Source: a bacterium SCSIO 12844
Lineage (GTDB): Bacteria; Pseudomonadota; Gammaproteobacteria; Francisellales; Francisellaceae
NCBI GenBank assembly: GCA_024397935.1
Contig: CP073743.1
Location: forward strand, 806,001-870,000
Length of the DNA: 64,000 nt
Direction: 5' to 3'
Shown here: positions 28,626-38,400 of the stretch, piece after piece
How the letters are laid out: every line of letters starts with the position of its first letter
Numbering within the stretch: the first letter of the stretch is position 1
Program-made: the position numbers and the translations under genes
The notes under the pieces: model-generated
Database searches by the model: none
Seen by the model: only the letters and a program-made list of their open reading frames with translations
What the model was told of the DNA's origin: nothing

Positions 28626-29984
28626 TTAGATGTTAGACTTTTTTTGAAGTATTGAGTTTGTAAGTAATATAATTGATGTAATAATAGAATAAACAATAAT
28701 AATTATAATTATCCAATACAGTGTATGGTTACTATGTACCCATAAAATTGATGCAATTGCTGAACCAAGCGCTGCCCACAGCCATCGATATGAAGCTAAA
28801 ATTCCAGAAGCTTTTCCTGCCTGTTTTATAGGGATATTTCTAAGCGCTAGTACATTAGCAAATGGACCAATAAGGCCGCAGCCAAATCCTAAAAAACTAA
28901 AGCTAATGCAATAAGTATAAAAAGGCACATCCAATGTTGAAAATAGGCCAAATAAGAGATAACCAATTAAATTAAGACAAACACCGACAAAAGCAATGCT
29001 TTCGGCATTTTTATGTTTTAACCAAGTTGCGACAATAATTGGAGCAATAACACACATAGTAGTGAAACTCATTAAGCTTAGTCCAATGAGAGGTAGATTA
29101 TGTTTAGTGACAATATTAAGCCATATTGATGCAGAAATAAGCCAAGTAGACATAATGGTGTAGTTATAACCACTTAAAAAGCAGCCTGTAAATAATGAAA
29201 AAGGAATGTATTGTTGAATACGTATTCTATTTTTTATTGTATCTATGACTTCTATAGCGGTTAATAATGCAAAAATGCTAATTAGTATATGGTAGAATTG
29301 GCTATGCCAAAACCGTGCCATTAAAATTAGTAATAAGATTAATAATCCTATCCATAGAATAAATAAACTAAATCTGACTATGGTTATTAGGTATAGCTTC
29401 GTATGGTTGGTTTGTTCGATTTTATTTAAATATATAAACACTAAATAAGCAATAATCAATGATACTGGAATGTTAATTATAAAAATAAATTGCCAATTGA
29501 TATATTTAACAATAAATGCGGTAATAATAGGTGAAACGACAGCACCAAAAGCTGCAATTGCTGCCCAATAGGCTAGCATTTTAACTTTAGCACGCCCATG
29601 ATATAAGTTGTGTACTAAAGATAAACTGCTAACAAATTTGAAACAGACACTTAATCCCATAAAAGCCCTAAGAATGACCATAATTAGTAAGCTTGATGTG
29701 ATAGCAATGCCTAAGGAAGTTATACCAAATAAAAGGATGCCAGCAAAAAGAATATATTTTGGATTAATTCGGTCACATAGCATTCCAACAGGAATAAAAA
29801 AAACCGCCATAGTAAATGAATAGATCGAAAATACTAATTGTATAATATCAACAGGTTGATCAAAATAGTCAGCAAAATTTTGTAATAACATGCCAACTGC
29901 AATTAAATCAAAAGTTACCAAAAATGCAGGAAAACCAAAAATAATACAGTGTTTTATATTAATATTATCTTCTGTATCTTGCAT
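28626..29984 (-). CDS. MFS transporter, DHA2-like drug efflux family
   Basis: Inner-membrane carrier of 452 aa with at least 12 hydrophobic segments. The first loop reads VGMLCDRINPKYILFAGI (MFS motif A-like, G...D...). Helix 5 carries YWAAIAAFGAVVSPIITAFIV, an antiporter motif C-like segment (G...GP/SP..) of proton-driven drug exporters. NWQFIFIINIPV is also typical of the EmrB/DHA2 group. Substrate unknown. It lies downstream of hlyD on the same strand with a 92-bp gap, and could be read through from the secretion operon. Converges with the FecE-like gene (16 bp). Confidence 0.8.
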   Translation of the reverse strand: MQDTEDNINIKHCIIFGFPAFLVTFDLIAVGMLLQNFADYFDQPVDIIQLVFSIYSFTMAVFFIPVGMLCDRINPKYILFAGILLFGITSLGIAITSSLLIMVILRAFMGLSVCFKFVSSLSLVHNLYHGRAKVKMLAYWAAIAAFGAVVSPIITAFIVKYINWQFIFIINIPVSLIIAYLVFIYLNKIEQTNHTKLYLITIVRFSLFILWIGLLILLLILMARFWHSQFYHILISIFALLTAIEVIDTIKNRIRIQQYIPFSLFTGCFLSGYNYTIMSTWLISASIWLNIVTKHNLPLIGLSLMSFTTMCVIAPIIVATWLKHKNAESIAFVGVCLNLIGYLLFGLFSTLDVPFYTYCISFSFLGFGCGLIGPFANVLALRNIPIKQAGKASGILASYRWLWAALGSAIASILWVHSNHTLYWIIIIIIVYSIITSIILLTNSILQKKSNI

Positions 29985-30076
29985 ATATCATTCCTAAAAA
30001 GATTATAAATAGCTTTATATTTATTCTACTTGTTTTATTAGTTTAAGTTTAGTTTTTAAATGGATTATTATTAAAC

Positions 30077-31429
30077 TTATCTTTCATAAAATGATGACTC
30101 TAATGTTGTATGAATTGGTTTTAATAAATATTCTAATACGGTTTTTTGATCTGTAATTACATCAGCTTCAAGTGTCATACCTGGTTTGAGCTTATTACTT
30201 ATATGATTGACACTTTGAGTATCTAAAGCAACAATACCTTTATAATATGCATTGCCTTTTTGATCTTTAAAACTTGTGGCAGAAATAGCGGCTAATGTTC
30301 CAGTAATACTACCATAACGCGCATAATCATATGCCATGATTTTAACAATAACGTGATCATTAATATGAACATGACCAATATCTTTAGGTTGAATTTTAAT
30401 CTCAGCTTGTAGCATTTGATCTTCAGGTACAATAGTAAAGACTTCACCACCTTGAGGAATTACTTGGCCAATTGTAACCTCAAGTCCTTTAACAACACCG
30501 GATATGGGGGCTCTAACTGTTGTACGTTCTACTTTATCTTGTAGGCGTTCGATTTTGTAAACAACTTCATTAAGCTCACTTCTTATATCATCTAATTGAC
30601 TTGAAGCTTCTTGATGAAGATTAGTTTCAGCACTTTCTTTTGATTGCATGATTTCAACAAGTTTTTGTTTGGCTTGTTTTAGTTGTTGTTTTAATGAGGC
30701 CAATTCACTATTACCAGTATTTCTAGTTCTTAGTGCTTGTAGGTATTCACGTTTAGAGACATAACCATCAGCTGCAAGTTCTTCATACATGGCTACTTCT
30801 TGATTTAATAGTTCTAAATTTTCATCAGTTGATTTAATTTGCTCTGATAGTTTTACTATTTCTTCTTGTTGGACATTTACTTGGGCTTGAAGAATAGATA
30901 ACTGATCTTTACGTGCTTCATTTTGTATTGAAAGTAATTGATTTTCTTGATTTAGTAGTGCAATTTCATCAATATTATGTATGTGAGATTTCCCTTCAAG
31001 TGATTCTTCTTTGTTAATATATGCTTGTAGGCGCCTTGCATCAATACTTAGAGAAGTTTGTTTTGACTTCAATTGTTTTAATTCAGCTTCATAAGCAGTT
31101 AAGCTTAGTTGGACAATGGGTTGGCCTTTTTCAACAGAAGTGTCATTTTCAGCTAAAATATTTTCTATAATACCGCCTTCTAAATGCTGAACAATCTTAA
31201 CACGGCCTATAGGGATTAATTCACCTTGTGTTACTGATTTTTCATCTACTTTAGCAAGAGAAGCCCAGATCAATAATGCAAGAATTAAACTGCAAATACA
31301 AAAAGTTGTTAATACAAGATATTTTCTTGATTGAAACTCTTCAAGGATAATATGTTTGGGTAAATACCAGATTTGTCTTTGCTCAGTGACTTGTTTTTCA
31401 ACTAATTGTTTTAAACTTTTCTTTGTCAT
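30077..31429 (-). CDS. Type I secretion membrane fusion protein, HlyD family
   Basis: Periplasmic adaptor joining the inner-membrane ABC exporter to an outer-membrane TolC-type channel. The 450 aa have a short cytoplasmic N-terminus, one TM helix (about 37-58), a lipoyl half-motif VQHLEGGIIENILAEN (80-95), and a long helical coiled-coil hairpin (about 110-310). The second lipoyl half follows (TTVRAPISGVVKGLEVTIGQV), then a C-terminal beta domain. The start overlaps the stop of the 715-aa ABC gene by 4 nt. No TolC gene is in the window. Confidence 0.93.
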   Translation of the reverse strand: MTKKSLKQLVEKQVTEQRQIWYLPKHIILEEFQSRKYLVLTTFCICSLILALLIWASLAKVDEKSVTQGELIPIGRVKIVQHLEGGIIENILAENDTSVEKGQPIVQLSLTAYEAELKQLKSKQTSLSIDARRLQAYINKEESLEGKSHIHNIDEIALLNQENQLLSIQNEARKDQLSILQAQVNVQQEEIVKLSEQIKSTDENLELLNQEVAMYEELAADGYVSKREYLQALRTRNTGNSELASLKQQLKQAKQKLVEIMQSKESAETNLHQEASSQLDDIRSELNEVVYKIERLQDKVERTTVRAPISGVVKGLEVTIGQVIPQGGEVFTIVPEDQMLQAEIKIQPKDIGHVHINDHVIVKIMAYDYARYGSITGTLAAISATSFKDQKGNAYYKGIVALDTQSVNHISNKLKPGMTLEADVITDQKTVLEYLLKPIHTTLESSFYER

Positions 31430-33573
31430 TTTTTTAAGCCTTGAATAATTAGTTTGATCATGTCTTCAGATTTACCTCCAGCGACCATTTTACCTTGATC
31501 AAGAATCATAACTTGGTCAGTTACTAATAGGTGAGATGGCCTTTGTGAAATTAAAATGACGGTTACTTTGTTTTTTAGTTTTCTAAGTAAATCAATAAAA
31601 AGTTCATCATTTGTCATATCTAATGCATCAGATGCATCATTGATTAGTAGTATTTTTGAATTTTTTAATAATGCTCTGGCAATATTAAGGCGTTGTTGAA
31701 AGCTACCTGAAAGCACTTGGGAGTGATCTTTAATTGGTGTTTCTATACCTTTTGGTAGATTTTCTATTTCTGTTTTAAGGCCAACGTCTTCTAATGTATT
31801 CCAGATTTTTTCATCACTAACGACTGGATTAACTAAACGTAAATTTTGTTCAATCGTACCATAAAATAGCATTGTCTTTTGAGGGATATAGCTGATTGTT
31901 TGACGTAATTCATCTGGGTCAATTTGCTCAATATTACGTCCATCAAGTAAAATCCTACCATTTTGCAGTGGGTAGAGTTTTAAGATAGCTTTTAATAAAG
32001 TTGATTTTCCTGAACCACTTTTGCCAGTAATACCTAACATTTTGCCAGGTGGAATTTCAGCAGATATATTAACTAACGCATGATCAGGTTGTCCCGGATA
32101 TCTAAGGCTTATATTATGAAGCGTGATACGACCTTTAAGATAATTTAATTTGGAAAAATAAACTGATTGTGATTTCTCAGGTGGTATTCTCATTAGATTA
32201 TTAATTTGGTGGAAGCTTAGTTTAATCTGGTCAAGTTTTGCAAATGTTACAAAAAGTGATTTTAGTGGAATAATAATACGCCATACTAAAATCATACTAG
32301 CGATCATTCCACCAATTGTAATTGATTGTGTAAGAATTAAGATAGCGCCAAATGTAAGTACACCTAAAGCAGATAGAATCATAATTGCATCTGATATAGT
32401 GATAATAAAATTATCAATATTTGTCATTTTATATTGGACTTGTGCTCTGTCAGCACATAACGTTTTAAAGCGATCCAGCCAGAGTTTTTGAGCTGCACTA
32501 TATTTTACGGTTCTAAGGTTTGTTAATGCTTCAAGAAGAAATTGATGGTACTGAGATGTGGCATTTGCAGTTTGAACAAGTGATCTACGTACGATAGGGC
32601 GCATAATTAAAATAAATAGCCCAAAAACAAATAATGTGATAATTGGCACAATTACCATATAACCAGCTAATGCAGCAATGGTAATAATAAAGATAATAAC
32701 AAATGGTAAATCAAGAAATAGAACCATTAGTTGGCCAGTAAAAAACTCTCTCACCATATCAAAGTCTTTAATACGAGATAACTGCCCACCAACATTGCCT
32801 GATTCGGTATATCTTGCAGGCAAAGATAAGATACGTTTAATAATGGCATTGCCAACATACAGATCAAGTTTTGCACCAATATAAGCGAGTAATTTTGCTC
32901 GGATAATTTGTAGGGTAAATATACCAATAAAGGCAATCACTGCACCAATAGCAAAAGCAATAAGCATATAATAAGATGCAGTAGAGATTACAAGGTCATA
33001 TACAGACATAACGAAAAAAGGAGTTGTAAGAACAAGCATATTCAGTATTAATCCAATGACAAATACTTGTATGAAAAGGCCTTTAAATAATTTTAGCAAT
33101 GATGATAACCAATTAGCATCAACTGACTTTGATGAGATATCATGTTCTTCTTTTATTTCTTCAAAAATATAAATTCGACCAGTTTCATTAATATCAATAA
33201 TCATTTCTTGATTTTCAATCGGGTTATAGACTAGCCATCCTGATTCCATTTTTTCTTTTAGTAGGTACACTTTTTGATGGTCGTCACTGATATATAGACA
33301 GGGAGCAAACCGTGGATCAAGATATTGAATTGTAGCTTTAAATGTTCTAGCTTGAAAACCAAGCAGTCGCATTACACGTAGAAGGCCTGAAAGATTTAGT
33401 GCAGGATAAAGATGTGGTAAGGCTTGAGCTAATTGATGGTCTGTACCATGCCATTTTAACGATTCTAGTAATGGCCGTAATGTGCGTAAAAATAGACTAT
33501 CAGTTTTAAAGACGGAAGAAAATAAAACATCTTCTGTTGATTGATCAAGTATACCAGCTGGATGATAACTCAT
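31426..33573 (-). CDS. Type I secretion ABC exporter with C39-like domain and degenerate ATPase
   Basis: Inner-membrane exporter subunit of 715 aa. An N-terminal C39-like domain (about 15-140) lacks the catalytic cysteine, so it should dock rather than cleave the substrate. A six-helix ABC membrane domain (about 160-440) and a nucleotide-binding domain (about 480-715) follow. Walker A is intact (GKSGSGKS, 517-524) and the signature is LSGSF (621-625). The Walker B region reads ILLINDASDALD: the metal Asp is Asn645 and the catalytic Glu is Asp646. The H-loop His is Gln677 (LISQRPS). It overlaps both neighbours by 4 nt. The complementary changes in the neighbour point to a heterodimer. Confidence 0.9.
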   Translation of the reverse strand: MSYHPAGILDQSTEDVLFSSVFKTDSLFLRTLRPLLESLKWHGTDHQLAQALPHLYPALNLSGLLRVMRLLGFQARTFKATIQYLDPRFAPCLYISDDHQKVYLLKEKMESGWLVYNPIENQEMIIDINETGRIYIFEEIKEEHDISSKSVDANWLSSLLKLFKGLFIQVFVIGLILNMLVLTTPFFVMSVYDLVISTASYYMLIAFAIGAVIAFIGIFTLQIIRAKLLAYIGAKLDLYVGNAIIKRILSLPARYTESGNVGGQLSRIKDFDMVREFFTGQLMVLFLDLPFVIIFIITIAALAGYMVIVPIITLFVFGLFILIMRPIVRRSLVQTANATSQYHQFLLEALTNLRTVKYSAAQKLWLDRFKTLCADRAQVQYKMTNIDNFIITISDAIMILSALGVLTFGAILILTQSITIGGMIASMILVWRIIIPLKSLFVTFAKLDQIKLSFHQINNLMRIPPEKSQSVYFSKLNYLKGRITLHNISLRYPGQPDHALVNISAEIPPGKMLGITGKSGSGKSTLLKAILKLYPLQNGRILLDGRNIEQIDPDELRQTISYIPQKTMLFYGTIEQNLRLVNPVVSDEKIWNTLEDVGLKTEIENLPKGIETPIKDHSQVLSGSFQQRLNIARALLKNSKILLINDASDALDMTNDELFIDLLRKLKNKVTVILISQRPSHLLVTDQVMILDQGKMVAGGKSEDMIKLIIQGLKK

Positions 33574-35261
33574 GATGAAATCACCTCATGTAGTTGATGA
33601 TTCTTAATCTCAATCAGTCTATTAGAAAGCCTAAGGTATGATGGTCTATGAGTGATCATGATAATGGTTGCTTGATCTTTATAAGTTTCTAATAGTTGTT
33701 GGCATTTGTTATCAGATGCTAGATCTAAGGTTGTATTGGCTTCATCAAATAAAATAATTTTAGGTCCTTTTAAAAGGCTTCTAGCAATTGTAATTAATTG
33801 GTTAATACCTGATGGAAGTAATTCAGTTACGGTATTGCCTAGTGGCGTATCAAAGCCTTGTGGTAGTCGATTAATAATAATATCTAACCCTAGTTTTTCT
33901 GCAATTGATAAAGCTCGTTGATCATACTCAGGGCGAAACATTGTGATATTTTCTAATACAGTACCAGAAAAAATAACAGAAGTTTGTGGTAAATAAGCGA
34001 TGTGTTTAGCCAAAAATTCAGGGTCGTAGTGTTCTATGGGTTCTCCATCTAGTAAAATTTCTCCTGAAGTTGGTTTAACCAAGCCAGCTAAAATAGATAA
34101 TAGTGTACTTTTTCCTGATAAGTTTGCACCAGTAATTGCAATGATTTCATTTGGTTTGATATTGATTGATAAATTATTAAATAGCAAATTATTTTCAATT
34201 TCAATATTTATATTATTTAGTTGTAAATGCCCTTTAATTATTTTATCGGTAATAGGCGTATCAATTGTTATCATTGGCTGTAATGAATCAAGCTCTTGAA
34301 TGGACTGTTCAGCTTGTTTAATGGTACCTAAGCGGTGCCATATACCAATTGATCTTCCAACTGGTTGAAGCACTCTTGATGCCAGTAGGGTACAAGCAGC
34401 AAGGCCACCAACGGTTAAGTTTCCATTAATCACAGAGATAGCGCCAAAAGCAACAACGAGAATAACCGTAAGTTGTGATATTGTTGATGTGTTATTTTGT
34501 AAATCAGCATTAACTAAGCTTAATTCATAATTAACTTCTGATGTTTTATCTTGTAGTCGTTCATAACGTCTAAGCATAAATGATTCAAGTGCAAGGGACT
34601 TCACAGTATGAATATTTTTGAAAATTTCGACTAAAAAGTTCATTCTGCGATTATTACTACTTTGCTTTTCTTGAATCCCTTCTTGAAGTGAATTAGCATT
34701 TTTGAATACTAATGCTAATAAAACAATTAGTGTACATAATGGAACAAAAATCAACGCACCTGCAATATAATAAATAAGCCATAGAAAAATAAAAACAAAT
34801 GGAACATCTAATACACTGGTTAAAACTTGGTTGCCATAAAAGTTTTTTATATCATTGACTGCTCTAATTCTTTCTAAGTGTACGCCAACACCACAGGTTT
34901 CAAATTTAGTTAAATCACAATCAAGTATTTTTTTAAACAGTTTAAAGTTTGTTTCATAATCAAAGCGAGCATCCGTCCACGAGATAATTAGGCCTCTAGC
35001 AATTTTTAAAAAAGATTCAGCTAAAATGGCAATAATAACAATTAACACAAGCAAAAATAGTGTAGTTGTTGATTCATTTGGGATAATTCGATCATACACT
35101 TGAAGTAAAACTAGTGGGAATGCAAGGGCTAAAACATTAATTACAAAAGATGGCAATATAAGCCCACCTACGATGGTTTTTTTGTCATACCATTGTTTAA
35201 TATGTGTCCAAAGGTGCGTTATAAATGTTCTAATTATCTTATTCTGTTTCATAGCATACAT
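33570..35261 (-). CDS. Type I secretion ABC exporter, second subunit, no C39-like domain
   Basis: 563-aa ABC exporter half-transporter, with a membrane domain (about 30-310) and a nucleotide-binding domain (about 345-563). Walker A GANLSGKS (378-385), Walker B ILFDE (503-507) with the catalytic Glu507, and the H-loop His538 (ITHRPS) are kept. The signature is LPSGI (482-486) instead of LSGGQ. It lacks the N-terminal C39-like domain of its partner. AAGAG lies about 9 nt before the ATG. The stop overlaps the next gene by 4 nt. It is the first gene after the giant substrate gene, 173 bp away, so the order is substrate, ABC, ABC, HlyD. MARTX toxin loci also use two ABC proteins (RtxB and RtxE). 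Confidence 0.88.
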   Translation of the reverse strand: MYAMKQNKIIRTFITHLWTHIKQWYDKKTIVGGLILPSFVINVLALAFPLVLLQVYDRIIPNESTTTLFLLVLIVIIAILAESFLKIARGLIISWTDARFDYETNFKLFKKILDCDLTKFETCGVGVHLERIRAVNDIKNFYGNQVLTSVLDVPFVFIFLWLIYYIAGALIFVPLCTLIVLLALVFKNANSLQEGIQEKQSSNNRRMNFLVEIFKNIHTVKSLALESFMLRRYERLQDKTSEVNYELSLVNADLQNNTSTISQLTVILVVAFGAISVINGNLTVGGLAACTLLASRVLQPVGRSIGIWHRLGTIKQAEQSIQELDSLQPMITIDTPITDKIIKGHLQLNNINIEIENNLLFNNLSINIKPNEIIAITGANLSGKSTLLSILAGLVKPTSGEILLDGEPIEHYDPEFLAKHIAYLPQTSVIFSGTVLENITMFRPEYDQRALSIAEKLGLDIIINRLPQGFDTPLGNTVTELLPSGINQLITIARSLLKGPKIILFDEANTTLDLASDNKCQQLLETYKDQATIIMITHRPSYLRLSNRLIEIKNHQLHEVISS

Positions 35262-35434
35262 TTATAATACTCTTAAATAAATAATGTTAAGTTTAGGTCG
35301 TCCATATAATATTGTCCAATTTAGTTAGTTAACATACCTAGTCTAACATGATAAATTCAACCTTTAAAGTAATGTGTATGAAACTTAATTTATTGATTTT
35401 TAATAATATTAGTTATCCATTTTTATATAGTTAA

Positions 35435-38400
35435 TTATGATGTCCATACAATTTTTTCAATTTCATCAAAGTCTAACTCTTCTCCTGAATTAAGAACAAT
35501 GCTACCAGATGCAGAAGAATCAAAGACAACCGTATTAGTTTCAGAGTCTACGGTAAAGTTAGCATTATTTGTAACAGTTAAGGTCCAATCACCTGAATTA
35601 GGAGCTGAATCGATACCTTGAAGTTCTATAGTATCAGTCCAGTTACCAGTACCTCCATGGAAGCTATCATCATCATCGCCAGCTTGATAAATATAAGTAT
35701 CTTCACCACCTAATCCATAGACAGTATCATCACCAGCACCACCAATGATAATATTGTCATTATCATCACCCGTGATCGTATCATCTTTAGATGAACCAGT
35801 AACATTTTCTATATTAGTAATGGTATCACCTTTAGCATCTCCTTTGGAGCCACTACCATCACTTAGATCTACCGTAATCCCTTTAGATGCATCTGCATAA
35901 CTTAAAGTATCAGTGCCACTACCGCCATCAATTGTATCTTTACCAGAACCTCCAATAATATAGTCATCACCAGAACCACCTAAAATGATGTCATCTTTAT
36001 CTCCACCGTCAAGATAATCATCACCAGCACCACCATCAAGCGTATCTTTATCTTTACCGCCAATTAAGATATCATCGCCATCACCGCCATAAAGTTCATC
36101 CTTTTCTCTCCCACCTTCAAGGTAGTCATCACCAGCACCACCATAAAATGTATAGTCACCACGATCACCAATTAATACATCATTTCCACCATTACCATAG
36201 AGGGTAAAGTCATCATTACCATCCATTCTGACATAATCACCTTCATTAGATAAAGAGAAGCTAGAGTTCGAATAGTTATCTGTAATAATTAAATAATATC
36301 CTAAATCAGTAAGGCTTATATCAACATTAGCCGTATCTTGATATCCTTGATCATTTTCAATGGTATAATTGATTGTTGTATTAGCATTTTCAGGGAATGC
36401 ATAATAAATCATGTTATAATAATTTGAAGTTTGATCATCAAAATCTGGAATATAAACGATTTGATTGTTTATTATTTCTATTGTTCCTTCTAAGTCTCCT
36501 GTTACAGTTGCTGATGTAATTGTCAGAGTTGATCCATTTGGATCATAATCATTAGCTAAGACATCAATAACAGCACTATAGCCAGTTGAGGTATAAGTAT
36601 CATTAATAGCTACAGGATCATAATTAACACCAGTAACTGTAACCGTTACAGTTGAAGTTGATTGAGCGCCATGGTTATCTTCTATGATGTAACTAATTGT
36701 CACATCTTGTGTTTCACCATACGCTAAATGATTAAAATCGTCACCTGGATCAAATACAAGTTCACCATTAGTAATAGATACGCTGGCATTATTACCACTA
36801 TCGTCATCATCGTCATCATCATCACCATCGCTTCCACCTAAATCATCAATGGTCGCTGAAATAATAGTTAGTGTATCATTTGTATCTGGATCTGTATCAT
36901 TGGCAAGGACATCAATTGTAATACTTGAATCAGCCGTTGTTGTTGTGGTATCTATAACTGCAGTTGGTGTGTCATTCGTACCAGTAACAGTTACAGTTAC
37001 AGAAGCTGTACTTTGTGCGCCATTATTATCTTCAATTGTATAATTGATCGTAATATTTCGAGATTCATTAACAGCTAAATCATCAAAATCAAATCCAGGA
37101 TTAAAGACTAATTCATTATCAATAATTGTAACAGAGCCATTATTAGAACCAATAATAGAGGCAGACTCAATAGATAAATTATCACCTGTATCTATATCTG
37201 TATCATTAGCAAGAACTTCAATGGGTAAGCTAGTATTCTCAGATGTTGTAGCTGTATCAGCAACTGCTACAGGAGCATCATTGGTACCGATAACTGTAAT
37301 GGTAACGGTTGATGAATCAGAGCCACCATTACCATCTTCAATGGTATAGTTAATGGTAATATCGCGTGATTCACCGACGGCTAAATCATCAAAATCACTA
37401 CCTGGATTAAAGACTAATTCATTATTATCAATTAAAACGGAACCATTATCATCACCAACAATCGTAGCTGAGGCAATGCTTAAACTATCTGATGTATCCA
37501 AATCGGTATCATTGGCTAACACATCAATAGTCAGACTAGCATTTTCTAAAGTTGTCGCAGTATCAGCAACAGCTACAGGAGTATCATTAGTTCCTGTAAT
37601 TGTAATTGTTACGGTTTCAGTATCAGTTGCACCGTGCTCATCTGTTATTGTATAAGTAAATGTATCAGTAGCTGTTTCACCAACTGCTAAATAATCAAAA
37701 TTATCACCTGGGTCATATTCTATAGATGAAATTTGTGAATCTGGTATTGCTGTTGGTGAAGAAATTAATTCAGCAGTTAATAAACCACTTCCTGCAATGG
37801 CAAAGAAGTTGGCAATTTCTGTTGTATGGCTAGTTTCACTATCTTGTGTTGTATCTTCTTCGACATTAAATTGTGTTGAAGTGGAAGTTGTACCAACTCC
37901 ACGTAACGATGCATCATTGGGGCCATCAAATGTAGCAAGCTGTCCAATCATATTAATATCGCCAACACCTAAATCAACAGCAAAGTTTTGTGTATAATTT
38001 GAATGAGTTACTGAATCAGAAGTATTGCCTACAACAAAATTATGGCCGGCCCATGAGCCAGATGACTCTTCAATAGCAAAGTAGGCTATAGATTCATCTA
38101 AAGAAAGGTCAGAGCTATTGCTTTCAGAGCGTTCAATACCAATATCCATTTCATCAGAGTTTGGAGTTTTTTGTCTTGTTTTTATAAAGTCAACGTTATT
38201 ATTTGAGGTTTGAATTTGGCTAAAAACAATAGGGGATTCGTCAAAATCATTTGAAAATGAAACGCTTTCAAAATCAGATGAACTGCCAATTACATTTGAT
38301 GTATCATAGGTACCAATTTCAATTTTGGAACCATCTGGTAATTCCCATATACCTTCTTCTAGTACTATATAACTAACAGTTTCTGTTGTATGAACACCAT

